Below, in pieces: positions 33,420 to 45,005 of a stretch of 64,000 bases of DNA (within the stretch, counting starts at the first letter, position 1; each line of letters opens with the position of its first letter). The notes under the pieces were generated by a model. It was given only the letters and a program-made list of their open reading frames with translations, was not told where the DNA came from and ran no database searches. The translations under genes were made by a program, and so were the position numbers. Source of the stretch: Daucus carota subsp. sativus (lineage: Eukaryota; Streptophyta; Magnoliopsida; Apiales; Apiaceae); the NCBI RefSeq assembly GCF_001625215.2, contig NC_030384.2, positions 40,334,390 to 40,398,389 of the forward strand, read 5' to 3'.

Positions 33420-34941
33420 TCAGTCCACATTGTTCCCGCACACATCTCACAACACTTCTCTGGATGATATATGCGACACTGGTTAGACCCCATTAAAACA
33501 GATAGACCCTTCTCTTGCAGCTGTCCAACACTTAAGAGATGATTCCTTAACTCGGGCACATAAAACACATCTGTTACCAGATGACTTATTCCGTCCAAAA
33601 ATAATCGCACACTGCCTTTGCCAACAACATTCATCTTTGTGTGATTTCCCAATCTAACAACTGTTTGGAAATCGTCTTGCAACTCACAGAAAAGAGATAA
33701 GTCACCACACATATGATTGCTACAACCCGAATCAATGTACCAGACATCATCCCGTTTTGCACCATCTGACTCAACAAAAGACATGAGCACCACCTCTTCT
33801 GACTCATTTGCTTCAACATAATTTGCTTGTTTCCCGGAGCTTGGACATTCATACTGGAAGTGTCCGAGTTGATGACATCTGTAGCATTCAATAGTTGCCT
33901 TATGGGAGCCTTGGCGACCCTTCCTCTACCTCGTCCTCGGAAAATAGCTCTCCCACGTCCGCGTCCACCATCATCATATGACACCTTAAGGGCATGTTCC
34001 TCTTCCCCATCCTTTCTGAACTTTTGTTCATGAACCAACAATGAACTTTGTAAAGCATCAACAGAGAGCTCATCAATATCTTTCGCTTCCTCTATGGAAC
34101 AAATAATCTTTTCGACTATCTTGACATCAGTGACATCTTCCCCGCAGTTCCTCATGTCATTTGCAACCACCATCACTCGACCAAAGTAATCAGCAATGGA
34201 TTCACCTTGCTTCATTGCCAGAACTTCAAAATTTCTTCTATGACGGTTGAGTTGGGCCCTCTAAACGCGAGCATTACCTTGACATTTCATCTTCATTGAA
34301 TCCCAGAGTTGTTTAGAGGTCTCCTTCTGAGTAATTGTCTTCAGAATTGACTTGTCAATGGATTGGAACAAGTAATTCTTAGCCTTCAAGTCTTTTAACT
34401 TCATCTCCACCAATGTCTTCTTTTGTTCAGCCGTCAAGACTTCCTTCTCACCAGGTTGTGAATAACCAGATTCCACGACCGTCCAATACTCCCTGGAGCG
34501 AAGCAGATTCTCCATGAGCATGCTCCAGTGATCATAATCGCCATCAAACTTAGGAATTGAAGGCTGAGCAAAGTTACCGTTGGCTTCTGACCCCATCTCT
34601 CTCACACACTCTTAATCGCTAAAGTCTCTCTCTGTCTCTCTCTTTCTCTCGCTATCTATATATGAAGCTCTGATACCAATATGTTAAATGCACACAACTA
34701 ATATATGAAAGTTAGAATGCAAAGAACAGATATGGAATGACTTCTTTATTGAAGGAATACTAGCTGCTAATATGTAGCAGTTACAGGATAAGAAAGCTGG
34801 AACAAACACCAAAACAAACTCCCACGTTCTGACTAGAAACGTGGTAACAAACAATGACTAGTTCAAATGACAAAGACTTCCTAAAGACCAAGACTTATTA
34901 GCCAACTAACTAAGACTTATTAATCAACTAAACTTATCACA
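33420..34941 (-). mobile_element. Ty1/copia retrotransposon fossil, incomplete
   Basis: A minus-strand copia-family element with one LTR (34682-34941), an initiator-methionine-type primer site next to it (about 34669-34681), a gag region (about 33800-34605) and the start of the pol region, whose protease-type motif WYIDSGCSNHMCG identifies the family. It is broken, in several places, and only one LTR is present, so its age cannot be read from LTR comparison. It lies within exon 1 of the ELG1-like gene. The left boundary (33420-33480) is uncertain because element and host sequence blend there. Confidence 0.85.
34682..34941 (-). repeat. LTR of the copia fossil
   Basis: A 260-bp unit reading TGTGATAAGTTTAG... 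and ending ...GTGCATTTAACA on the minus strand, with TG/CA ends and the primer-binding site immediately inside. It is a single copy in this window. Confidence 0.8.
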
Positions 34942-37900
34942 CTGCCACCGCCGACGAAAATTATGACCGAGACGACGATCGCGTTGACGACGAAGATGAG
35001 GAGTATTGTGGTAGTGGTCTCAAGAAGAAGACGAAGAAGAAGCCACGAAAGACGAAAGCGATTACGCCTGAATCGCGGGAGTCGAAGAAGGTGCGATTGT
35101 GATTTTTTTTTCGTAATTGTGTTGATTGACTTTTTATTGTTTGAAATTATATGAATTCCATGTTTATAGTCATATAATAATAATAATAATAATAATTTTA
35201 TTGGTTGCGTGTGTAGTTTTAACCTAAATTCTAGTAGAGTGTTCATATATCGAGGTTTTACTGTATTATATAATTGTTTATATGTTTATATTGTTATATA
35301 ATTGTAACGGTGATTGACTGTTTTCCTTTTTCAATTTGTTTTTATTGGTAATTTGATAAATGGTATATTTCAGCTGAAATGATTAATATGTAAATCAGGT
35401 TGTAGTAAGTAATAAGGAGGTTCCAAAGACGGGTGTAGCTGATGAAGAATCTCCGGTAACTAACAGTAAGTGAAATGATTTCAGTACTGGTTAAGTTTTG
35501 GCGGGACATCAGCACATTGAAGAGTTGTGATATGATGGTACAAAGATAGGTTAGGTTTGAGTGAGTAAGTGGCTGAGATTTATCGTTTTGTTTCTCTCTC
35601 TCTTTTTTTTCCCCCTGCAGAGTCTAATTTCTTTGTAAAAGTTTCTGAGAAACGACAACAAAAAATACAGCAAAAAGATCAATCATGTGTTGGTTCGGTG
35701 GAGAATGATAACAAATCCAGTTCACACGAGGATGATGCCAAATGCAGTTCGTCTCCAGACTCTGAAGCCAGTATGTTTATATTGCATTAATTACTGAGAA
35801 ATAGTTGCTTTAAATTCTCCAAGATAAGATAAAAGCATGAGTTATTGGAAATTAATTTTCTATGTTAGTCTCATGTTCATAGTATATACCTCATTGAATG
35901 TAGTACATCAACCAATAAATACATTTAGTTCTGATTGAGAAATAATGTAAATGGCCTAGTTCTGGTTCTAGATATTTTGAAGCGGACATCCGTCTCCTCT
36001 TAAGAATAAGAGGTCTAGGGTTCAAGTTTCAACCCCAGTGGGAGCAGGGTGCTTATCTATTTAAATACCTGTAATCGACCTTTAGTCTTTTACCAAGAAG
36101 AAGAAGAAAGTTTTTTAATGGAGGTAACAAGCTCTTAACGCCAAAGTATTTTTTATGTGCTTCTGCAAAGTATGTTTAGTGTTCCAAGTCTCCAAGATGG
36201 ATAGCATGTCGATCTGTGGCCATGTTGGACAAGGAAGAGAAGCGAATCATAGAAAATGCTAATGTTTTCATGTAACTTGTTTACCAAACATCATTGTGTT
36301 AGTTAAAGCGCAACCATGAAGGACCAACATAATCATATTATCTGCACATGCATGCTTTATCAGTGAAATAAAAAGATAAACACATCACTCAATAATGAAT
36401 CAATATGACATGTCAAGGATTATATCTTAGGAGGCTCCAGGCAGAAGCAAAGACATTGTAGCTATCTTAAACTAGGTGTTGACCATGAACCAAGTTCTTA
36501 TGCTACGTGCAGCTTTCATAACTCTTGACTTGAACCGTAGATAAGTAATGTTATATGTTTAGCTCTAGCTAGATTTGTTTCCGATACTCGAATTTTAAAT
36601 ACATAAAGTTCAAAAACCATATATTTTAGAATTGATAAAGGTTAAAGTTTTATGGTCAGACAAGATAGCAAGGTAGTGTTAGAGTTACAGAAATTTATTT
36701 GTCTTTCCTAAGTCATCTGTCTGTTCTGCAATTGATTTAAATGCATGATCCCAGATACTAAAATTCTCTGCCCTAGACCCTGCTATATGTGCGGGATACA
36801 CTTGGTATGTTTGGTTTGGGACTTGTGTTGCAATAGAATCATGTGCAAGTATGAATAAGATATAGGAGAATCAGATCTTAGTGACTGTGCATATGATGTC
36901 TTCTTAACTTAAATTGGCATTGCTACCGACTCTCAGCTTTATATGCATATATAACTTATCTTTGTTATATCAACACAATGCTTTTGCTGAGAATGGTCAT
37001 TTTGTAAAAGGTAACTACTTACATGTAGTTGCAGATGCATCATTCGTCTCATTATCATTGAGTGTACAATTATAGTGATGCTTTTAACTTGCTAAATCAT
37101 TTAGATGATGAAAAGAGTCCTCAGCGACGCAAGCGTCGTTGTACTGCTACATCAGAGAAGCATGGTACTAGTGCTACACGTAAGAAGCGCCATGCAAGTG
37201 CAACACCTGAAAAGCGTGGGAGGAATACTACACCAAAGCAAAAAGTGATAGCTAGTGGCTCAAATAGCGGAAAATATGGGCAGATAAAGAATCCCACAGA
37301 GAGTGAACATACATCACAATTAACTCCAAATTTGCATTTAGAGGCAAAACTGAAAGCTGAGGTTTGTCAATTACTTCTGTTCTTCCCCTTTCTGTAGTGT
37401 AGCTATGACTCTCAGTGGTTGAATACTTTGTTCATCTTCTGATAGTCTGTTTAATCTAAAAGGTCAATTTCATCTTCATATATAGTATTGAGATTATTGT
37501 AGTGATATTAGTGCCACAGTGGTTTTAGTTAGACCTGAATTTTGTCTAACTTTGACTGTTAGACCTATTCACGTGTTTGAACAAATCAAGGTATGTTGAG
37601 TCAAATTTTTGATTCATGAACTAGCACCATATAGTCCTATTCCTAATTTAATATATGTAAATGTATATGTCCATCTTTTCCGCATATGGAGCATATACTG
37701 AAATTAAATATTTCCCCTATACAGGACGATGATTTCTCCCCAGATTGGAGAAAGTGGGTTTTTCTTGAAAGTAACAGCTCCAATTGTGACTTTAAAAATG
37801 AACTGCCGATTTCTAATGAAAGACCAGTCAAGTCGTTGCGTTTTGACAACTTATTTACCATAATCTGGTCAGCAGAGTAATGGCTCTTCAGATTCCTGTC

Positions 37901-38387
37901 CTATTCAAGTTGATGAGGTGCTTTTGCATCATTCTCCTAATAAACAAGATAGTTTTCCTAATGCACCATACCCGGTATTGACTGATGAGCAAGTGCCATT
38001 TTGTGAAAAATCAGGGCAGAGAGAAGCGGTATGTATCTGATTGATTTAGCTTGCCGTACTCTTTTGTCCTGATTATTTACTTGAAGGAGGCTTACGATAC
38101 TTCTGGATTGCAGAATCATAATATGAGCAAAGTTAGTACGTGCGGAGTGGATGATGGTTGTAGACAAAACTCAACTTTAAAGTATGTTAATATTTCTTGG
38201 ACAAAAATGAGCACATTTACATAAATTTTCTGGAAGTGTAGGCCTTTAAATATATTCTGCTTTCAACATTCCAAGTGCCCTTGGTGACCGTGTTTGTTAG
38301 TATATCCCGTGGATGTTCTTCCAAACTTTAAAGTTGTAACATTCCCGGCAGTCTTGTCCTTGTGATGCATGGAAAACATAAATTTAT

Positions 38388-38566
38388 GAGTAGTGCTAGG
38401 TGCACATAATTGTGTACAGAGAATTTGTACATAATGATGTGGCATGTGATGTGGTGGATTTTAATTGGGGTGGTTGATATAAATGCAGGGGGTCATCCAA
38501 TTAAAATCTGCCACATATCATTATGTACATGTTTTTTTACACAATTATGTGCACCAAGCATTTTCC
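38388..38566. mobile_element. Mutator-like MITE in ELG1 intron 6
   Basis: About 50-bp inverted ends share GGTGCACATAATTGTGTA and GTACATAATGAT. Flanked by the exact 9-bp duplication TAAATTTAT (38379-38387 and 38567-38575), the Mutator length. 179 bp, non-coding. Confidence 0.88.
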
Positions 38567-38928
38567 TAAATTTATACTGCAGGTAATAAGTGGGGTTAAT
38601 ATCCGTTAAGAGAAGAGTACTATATACAGCATGCAGAAATATACCCTTGCCAACTGCATGACATATAAGCCCATAAAAGAGCAGTTTGCTAATATCTCCG
38701 GACTCTGAACATAATCAAGACTTAATTATTCCTGTAAATTAATGATTGGGATTATCATTGTTTAAGAAAAGAAGGCAGATTTATGCATTCTCTGAAATAA
38801 AATTATGCACGGGATATCTTTAAACAATGATTTTATTTCTATGCATTGTTCGTAAGCAGGATGATCTATGGCCATGATTTGGTCAATCAGCCTGAGAACA
38901 GCTTATGGAAAAATAAGTACCAGCCTAA

Positions 38929-39290
38929 GAGCAAGTCCAAGAGTGTCTTAGAGGATGCCCTATATAAATAATAAAATATAATGTCCTAGTAGTTTAGGAC
39001 ATCACTTTTATAAATTCACTCCAACAAAAAGCCTTATCCACAAGCCCTATTATTAAAATATTAATATTTTGAATGAAAAAATAGAGGGAAAAGTAGTGGG
39101 GAGAGAGAATGATAATATTTTATTATTAAAAGTGAAATGAGGCACAAGTAGGTGAGCCCTAAAAATAGGGCTGAAGTAAGTTGTCCTAGTGATTTAAGGC
39201 ATCACTAGGACACTGTTGGAGCAATGTTTTCAATCAAATGCCTCAAATTATGACTTAGGACATCATTTGAGGCAGCTGTTGGACTTGCTC
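38929..39290. mobile_element. Tourist-like MITE inside ELG1 exon 7
   Basis: Ends GAGCAAGTCCAAGAG and GTTGGACTTGCTC are inverted repeats flanked by TAA (38926-38928 and 39291-39293). Taking out the element and one TAA joins CAGCCTAA to ATTGGCCAATGAG, giving host reading YQPKLANE with a GTATAG donor following. The coding and phase match pins the insertion exactly. Confidence 0.92.
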
Positions 39291-39462
39291 TAAATTGGCC
39301 AATGAGGTATAGTACATGACTCTTTGTGGTGGTTTATTTATAAGTCCTATAATTACTTGACCACTTACTTTTTATCTTGTTGCAAAGGAGATGAATCGAA
39401 TTTGCTTGAGATTTTTTTTTTTTAATATTTCTTTGTACGAGGTATCTGTTTAATTCATCTCC

Positions 39463-40262
39463 AAAAATCCAAATTTGGGGCAGTTCTGCCCCAAACTACT
39501 ACAACCGTAGACTAAAAATTGATCCAAATTTGGATCAAATCCAAATTTGGGGCAAACTACTCCAACCGTAGACTAAAAATTGACACTGGTACAAAATTTA
39601 GATCACTACTATTCACTTATCCAAATCTTTTTAACATTAAAATATTATTATTTTTATTATTGGATGATTTTGTTAATGTTATTAAAGATAGATTAATTAA
39701 AATTAGAATATAATTAAAACAACGATTAATTATAAATTAAAATTTCAGAATACATAAAATTTCAACAAATCAATCGCTACAGAAAAATCAAAGATAAATA
39801 TTACTCATCTTGAACTTCAAAATACACTAATTGAGCTTTTGTGGGGAAAATATACTAATTCTCAAAAATTTATCAATCGCTACAGAAAAATCAAAGATAA
39901 ATATTGCTCATCTTGAACTTCGAAATGCACTAATTGAGCATTTGTGGGAAAAATATACTAATTTTGAGAATTAGTATTTCAATGTAATATTTTAATACTT
40001 TTGATTTCTTTTTATGTGTTGTTTTAACTTTTTCGAATTATTTTGTAATTTTCCCTTTGTCTAGTCTTCAATTGTATTATTATAATTAATGATGAAATTA
40101 GTTAATCCTTTTTTAAAATATTTAAAATCAAAGTATATGAATATCATAAATATGAATGAATTTGGATCTATATTTGGATCACGTGTTGTAATAGGATTTG
40201 GATCCGCCCTAAATTTGGATCATTTGGTGATCCAAATTTAGATATATGGTTGAAGTTGGCCT
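39463..40262. mobile_element. Probable MITE cluster with CCAAATTTGG motifs, ELG1 intron 7
   Basis: Left part has two direct copies of CAACCGTAGACTAAAAATTG and several CCAAATTTGGGGCA motifs; the right end has GGATCATTTGGTGATCCAAA and ATATATGGTTGAAGTTGGCC. A direct repeat (ATCAATCGCTACAGAAAAAT) lies in the middle at about 39769 and 39872. Termini are not resolved. Confidence 0.5.
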
Positions 40263-40711
40263 TATAAGCACAATAAATTATTTAAAATGTACAAGACAAA
40301 TTTATGTATCTCTCCAATCCAGAATATATATATATAATTTTCTTCTTATGTATTATTGGCATTTTTCAAGTTATTAGTTTTAGTATTGTTGAAATATATT
40401 TTTGTTTTTAATTTATGCATAGTATGTTAAAGTCCACTGTTTGTTCTCTGTCCTTATGTTTAGAGTTGTACAATCTTTGCAATAATTTGTCTCCAGATTT
40501 GCGGCAATGGCGAACGTGTGCATTTTTTGAACAACTGGTTACGTCTTTGGCATGAAAAAGGTTCTGGAACCAGCAAACTCTTGGTGATATATACAGAGCA
40601 CAAGATGCTGACTACTCTTATACAAGTGAATCAGATTTTGAGGATATAGAGGAAAAAAATCGTCTGAAAAATGTTCTCCTAATTACTGGACCAATCGGGG
40701 TATGTGGTGAC

Positions 40712-42214
40712 CAGGGACGAAGCCAGCAAACTTCTTTAAGGGGGGCCAAAAAAAATTTCTTCGGCGCATTAAAATTTTTCATCAGCACCGTAAAATATTC
40801 TTTATAAAATAAATACAAAAATACTAATAAAAAAAGGGTATTTATCAAATATACATCTTTTTAACATTTTAATTGCAATAATACAATCTTTACCTAAAAA
40901 TTGCAGATTTACTTTTTTTTAAAAAAAATAACATAACTATTTGCACTTATACGGCTCCCCTCACCCACCCAAAACCCTACGCGCCTCCTCTTGCTCCAGG
41001 CCTCTCTTCTCTGTCTCTCTCTTCCGCTTCCATCTCTCATCTCTTCGCTCTCTCTCTATTTCCTTCTCCTCGCTCTTTTATCCTTCTTTTTCTTTGTCTC
41101 ATTTTTTTCATTATCAGTTCCATCAAACTTCAATTGATAAGATAAATTGTTGATTAGGATATCAGATCTTGGGTAAATCAAATTGATTCCAAAAAATGAT
41201 AAATACATGAGAAAGATGGAGGATACGAATCAAGAGAAGTGAAGAAGGCCGGAGTGGAGGCTTCCAAAAGTGGCTGCTCGTGTTGATTTTAGGTGCTCAG
41301 GATAAGCTTTTGTTTCTTTTTATGCTTTATCTCTCTAGAAAGTTTTGGTTGGTGACGTTGTTTGTGGTTGCAATACTAGTTGATTTTGCTTTTGACCCCG
41401 CAGGGGCATTTGTTTTTTTGTCTTTGCAACTCATTGCAACTTATTATGCAATTTAATATAATTTTTACAGTTTTTTTTTTTAAAAGTTACATATGTAGTT
41501 GCAAGTATGGTTGCTCGTAGTTGCAGATTTGGTTGCATATGCAAAATCGTATTTTTGCAAAAAAAAAAAATTGAATAATAGTATTTTTGCAATTTGTTTT
41601 AAAAAATGACAGTATTTTTGCAAAATTTCTTTTTGACTTGGGTATTTATGAAAAAAGCCCAAAAAAAAATTATAGTAGAGCTTTGCGTTCTTTTAAATCA
41701 GAAAATCAAATTTATAATTGTGTCAACAAAAATATTTAGCTATTTCTCTTTAAATATATATAAGTATAAAATGGTCAGGAAACTCATCATAATAACTCTA
41801 AGTTATACAATTATCTTTAATTAGTAAGTAACACACATTAAATGAAATTGTATTTTGACAATATCTCAAAAACTAAATATTATGTTTATTATACTTACTC
41901 CTTTTCAAAAAAAATGTTTATTACACTTACAAAAAAAATATTATGTTTATTTAGAAGATGACAAGTTATAATTTATATAAGTAAAAATATTACCTGGATG
42001 ATAAAATTTAAATTGAAGATGAGTAGATCAATATTAATATTATATAATATATTGATAATGCACGAGGACTAACTATTCTACGAAAATGAAGAAGTATAGT
42101 GAGGTATAAGTTTCTTGGATAAGATCTCCACCAAAGATTTTTATTTTTAAAGAAGAATCATATTAACATTTATATTTATCACATATCACATTTTACGATT
42201 TTTTTTAAAATAGT

Positions 42215-42267
<53 letters not shown>

Positions 42268-42531
42268 TCCATATTTTTGTTTATTTTTATTTTCAAATCT
42301 GGTCTAATACAATAAATTAGAAAACTAAGAATTAAAACTTTATTTTACAATGCTAAATATTTCTTAGAAGTGTATAAATATTTTTTGAGGGGGGCCAAAT
42401 TTTTATATTTATATAAATATATAGATAAAATAATTTTTTTTTCAAAATTATATAATAAAAATTACAATACTATGGAAACCCTAGGAGGGCCATGGCCCCT
42501 TCTGACCCCTATGTAGCTTCGTCCCTGACCA
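40712..42531. mobile_element. hAT-type element, 1.8 kb, non-autonomous
   Basis: Flanked by an exact 8-bp duplication GTGGTGAC (40704-40711 and 42532-42539). Ends CAGGGACGAAGCC and GCTTCGTCCCTG are inverted. No transposase frame is evident. A C/T-rich stretch at 40951-41100 resembles a plant 5' leader (ACCCTACGCG, then CTCTCTCT runs), possibly captured host sequence. It sits in the intron that follows ELG1 exon 8, five bases after that exon's splice junction. Confidence 0.85.
42220..42268. repeat. (AT)n microsatellite
   Basis: About 20 AT dinucleotides followed by a short (AC)n run, inside the hAT-type element. Confidence 0.95.
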
Positions 42532-42932
42532 GTGGTGACTAACTTGGTTATATCTTATGTTTGCATGGGATTTTTTGGTTCCTACTTTACCATGTGACTG
42601 TTCTCCTCGTTTGCTTTGTAACACTGATTTGACAAATGGAAATTTAAAAAAACAAGTCATTGTCCATATTGTAATATATAATAACCGAAATTCTAGACAC
42701 ACGTCAAAATATTTGATATCTATATAATCAAGCATCCTTTTTAATTAAAATTATTATTTTTTTTATATTTTCTAACTGAAAAAAATAAATTTTCTAAAAA
42801 TAATATTGGACAACATGACAATTACTCTTTCTAACTAAAACACATTATCTTTTTCACATTCCTAACTAAAAACGGATTTTTCCAAACATAACACATGGAA
42901 CATACGTATAAAAAAGACAATATTATTATATA

Positions 42933-44099
42933 TCTATACTATATTATTAAAAGTAAAACATTAGTCGATACATGGGCAGAAATACGGTCTATCTATATAA
43001 CCAATTATTCTTTTTAATTAGTATAAATTATCTTCATTATATTTTCTAACTAAAATAACTCAATCTTCTAAAATAACATTAAACAACATAGTAATTACCT
43101 TTCTAAATAAAACAGATTATCTTTTTTAGATTTTCTAACTTAAAAAGACAGATCTTTAACAATTAACACGGGCGAGACATACATAAAACTATAATAATAT
43201 TATATATAATTATTAATAAATAACCGGTGAAATTATTCAATTAAAATACTTAACATTATTTCTAAATGCTCTAATAGTCTCACTTTAAAAGTAATATTAT
43301 AAATTTATACTATACTTATTTTTATATCACTAAAGCCGAAATATGAAAAGTTCAGTTGGTCGGTCGGTTGAGTTTGGCGAGCCGGTTAATATTCGACCAC
43401 GGGACCTCTTTAATTTATACTCCCTCCTTCCCATTTTAATTGTCCTGTTTTGACTTTCAATGGTCAAATTGACCAATTTTTGACCAAGCATGTAGAACAA
43501 AATTGTTATTATTTTAAAAAAGTGAAAATTACGTTTTATAATATATTGTATGTACTTTATAATGATATAAATTTTTTTAGTTTTTAAAATTATACTAAGG
43601 GTGTAAACCTCCGTCAAAGTTTGGTCAATTTGACCGTTCAAAAGTCAAACTGGACAATTAAAATGGGAAGGAGGGAGTAACATATTATAATATTTTTTTT
43701 TCCTATTAGACTAAAATATTATAAATTAGATCAGTATGATGGGTCGATATTTGGATTTATGTGTCTCTTTAACTTATAATATATTCTATACGATATTATT
43801 AATCAATAATAACGAAATATTGATTGGTTTATATAAATCTGGGTTTATAGTCTTCTTAAATGATAATATAAAAAAAATTTAACATCCTCATTAAAATATA
43901 TATGTTCGACGTAATTTTTAATTAGCTATTTGACAGATTTAACTACTAAGAATTTATTCAGCTGTTAAATAAAATTTTTATTTAATCATGTTATTCTATT
44001 ATAATTTTATTTTCAAAATAAAATTAGTTAAATTTAAAATATATACAATAAAATAACAAATATTATAACCGCCTGTGCGTTGCACGGGTTATAAGCTAG
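42933..44099 (+). mobile_element. Inner Helitron, non-autonomous, 1.17 kb
   Basis: Starts TCTATACTATATTATTAAAA after an A, the typical plant Helitron 5' end. It ends with a hairpin (GTGCGTTGCAC), a short spacer and CTAG followed by T at 44096-44100, the 3' consensus. No Rep/helicase coding. It carries the Stowaway MITE at 43418-43679. Confidence 0.88.
43418..43679. mobile_element. Stowaway-like MITE inside the inner Helitron
   Basis: Ends CTCCCTCCTTCCCATTTTAA and TTAAAATGGGAAGGAGGGAG are inverted, flanked by TA. Same family as the copies at 12026 and 13632 (GGTCAAATTGACC internal motif). Confidence 0.9.
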
Positions 44100-45005
44100 T
44101 CGAATTAGTTTTGGAAAGTTAATTAATTTTGTCAAACTGCAATATTAGTTTATCAAACAACTACAACAACTGTTAGATCTATAAAATTCCAACTAGAATT
44201 ATATATAATGTTTGCCTATTAAATGAATAAAATAATTGCGACTTAAAATTTTAAATTATCGTTCAAAATTAAAGACGCTATAAACGAACTTATATGTGTT
44301 GATCTTGAATATTATTTTCACAATTTAAAAATCATCAAACAACATAGTAATTTTGCTAAAATAAAACATACTGTTAGAGTTAAATTCCATCAAGTCCGCA
44401 TTTAAGCCGCAATAAGTACCAGTCATGATATTTTGGTTTAGTCACAAATGATATCTTTAATTATTCAAATTTTATATATAATTTACCATCTTTAAGTAGT
44501 TTTAAATATAATTATCAATTAATCATTAACATCTTTCAACATTAACAATCATTAATATCATTATTCTACTTATGAGTTATATTTTAGAACTTATATTGTT
44601 TAGTGATTTATAAAATAATTGTTTATCTTTTGATTGCAACGATTATATTACTGCAAATTGTCAGATGTTTACAAATATTGTAGACTAAAAAAATTAAATT
44701 TGAAACGAGTAGATTATTTTTAAATAATTTTGGACATCAATACTCTTATTTTGTGGACTCCATTGAACAGAAACCCGTATTGTTATAAAATAAATTTAAA
44801 AACAGGATCAAATTTGAATATATGGAAACTCTTACATTAAATAACAATAATTTAAATATCATTTAAAAACAATAATTTAAAATGTTATAATAAAAATATG
44901 ATAATGTAATTAAAAAAATACATTATTCTTCCAATAAATAACAAATTTAAAATTTTATTTGAACATGTGCTTGGCACGGGTTATCAACTGGTACTTATAT
45001 ATAAA

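Larger units (their letters stand above)
33337..40699 (+). pseudogene. Decayed 5' half of an ELG1/ATAD5-like clamp-unloader ATPase gene
   Basis: Eight exons can be traced with matching phases: 33337-35090 (split by a copia fossil), 35399-35465, 35621-35770, 37105-37361, 37725-38028, 38114-38181, 38860-39306 (split by a MITE) and 40497-40699. Exon 1 starts MDNPADVTAGVTDLLTPPPS; exons 1-4 are Lys/Arg/Ser-rich, as expected for the disordered nuclear N-terminus. Exons 7-8 give the diagnostic family reading SLWKNKYQPK-LANE-ICGNGERVHFLNNWLRLWHE, then LKNVLLITGPIG, the first half of Walker A. ELG1/ATAD5 unloads PCNA after replication. Exon 5 (304 bp) and exon 8 (203 bp) each keep phase only with a one-base shift. 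The GSGKS half and the remaining AAA+ module are not seen downstream. Interrupted in two exons and twice shifted, so a pseudogene. Confidence 0.85.
42680..44991 (+). mobile_element. Outer Helitron, interrupted by a second Helitron
   Basis: The right end reads ATGTGCTTGGCACGGGTTATCAACTGG followed by T in two parts: a hairpin-forming GTGC...GCAC and terminal CTGG (CTRR consensus) at 44988-44991. The left part (about 42680-42932) shares TTTTTAATTA, ATATTTTCTAACT and related blocks with the inner element, so both belong to one family. The exact 5' TC terminus is not resolved. Confidence 0.6.

Noticed and set aside
44073-44100. GC hairpin near 44075 as a transcription terminator
   Set aside because: Followed by CTAG-T and paired with a TCTATACTATATT start 1.1 kb upstream, so it is a Helitron 3' end.
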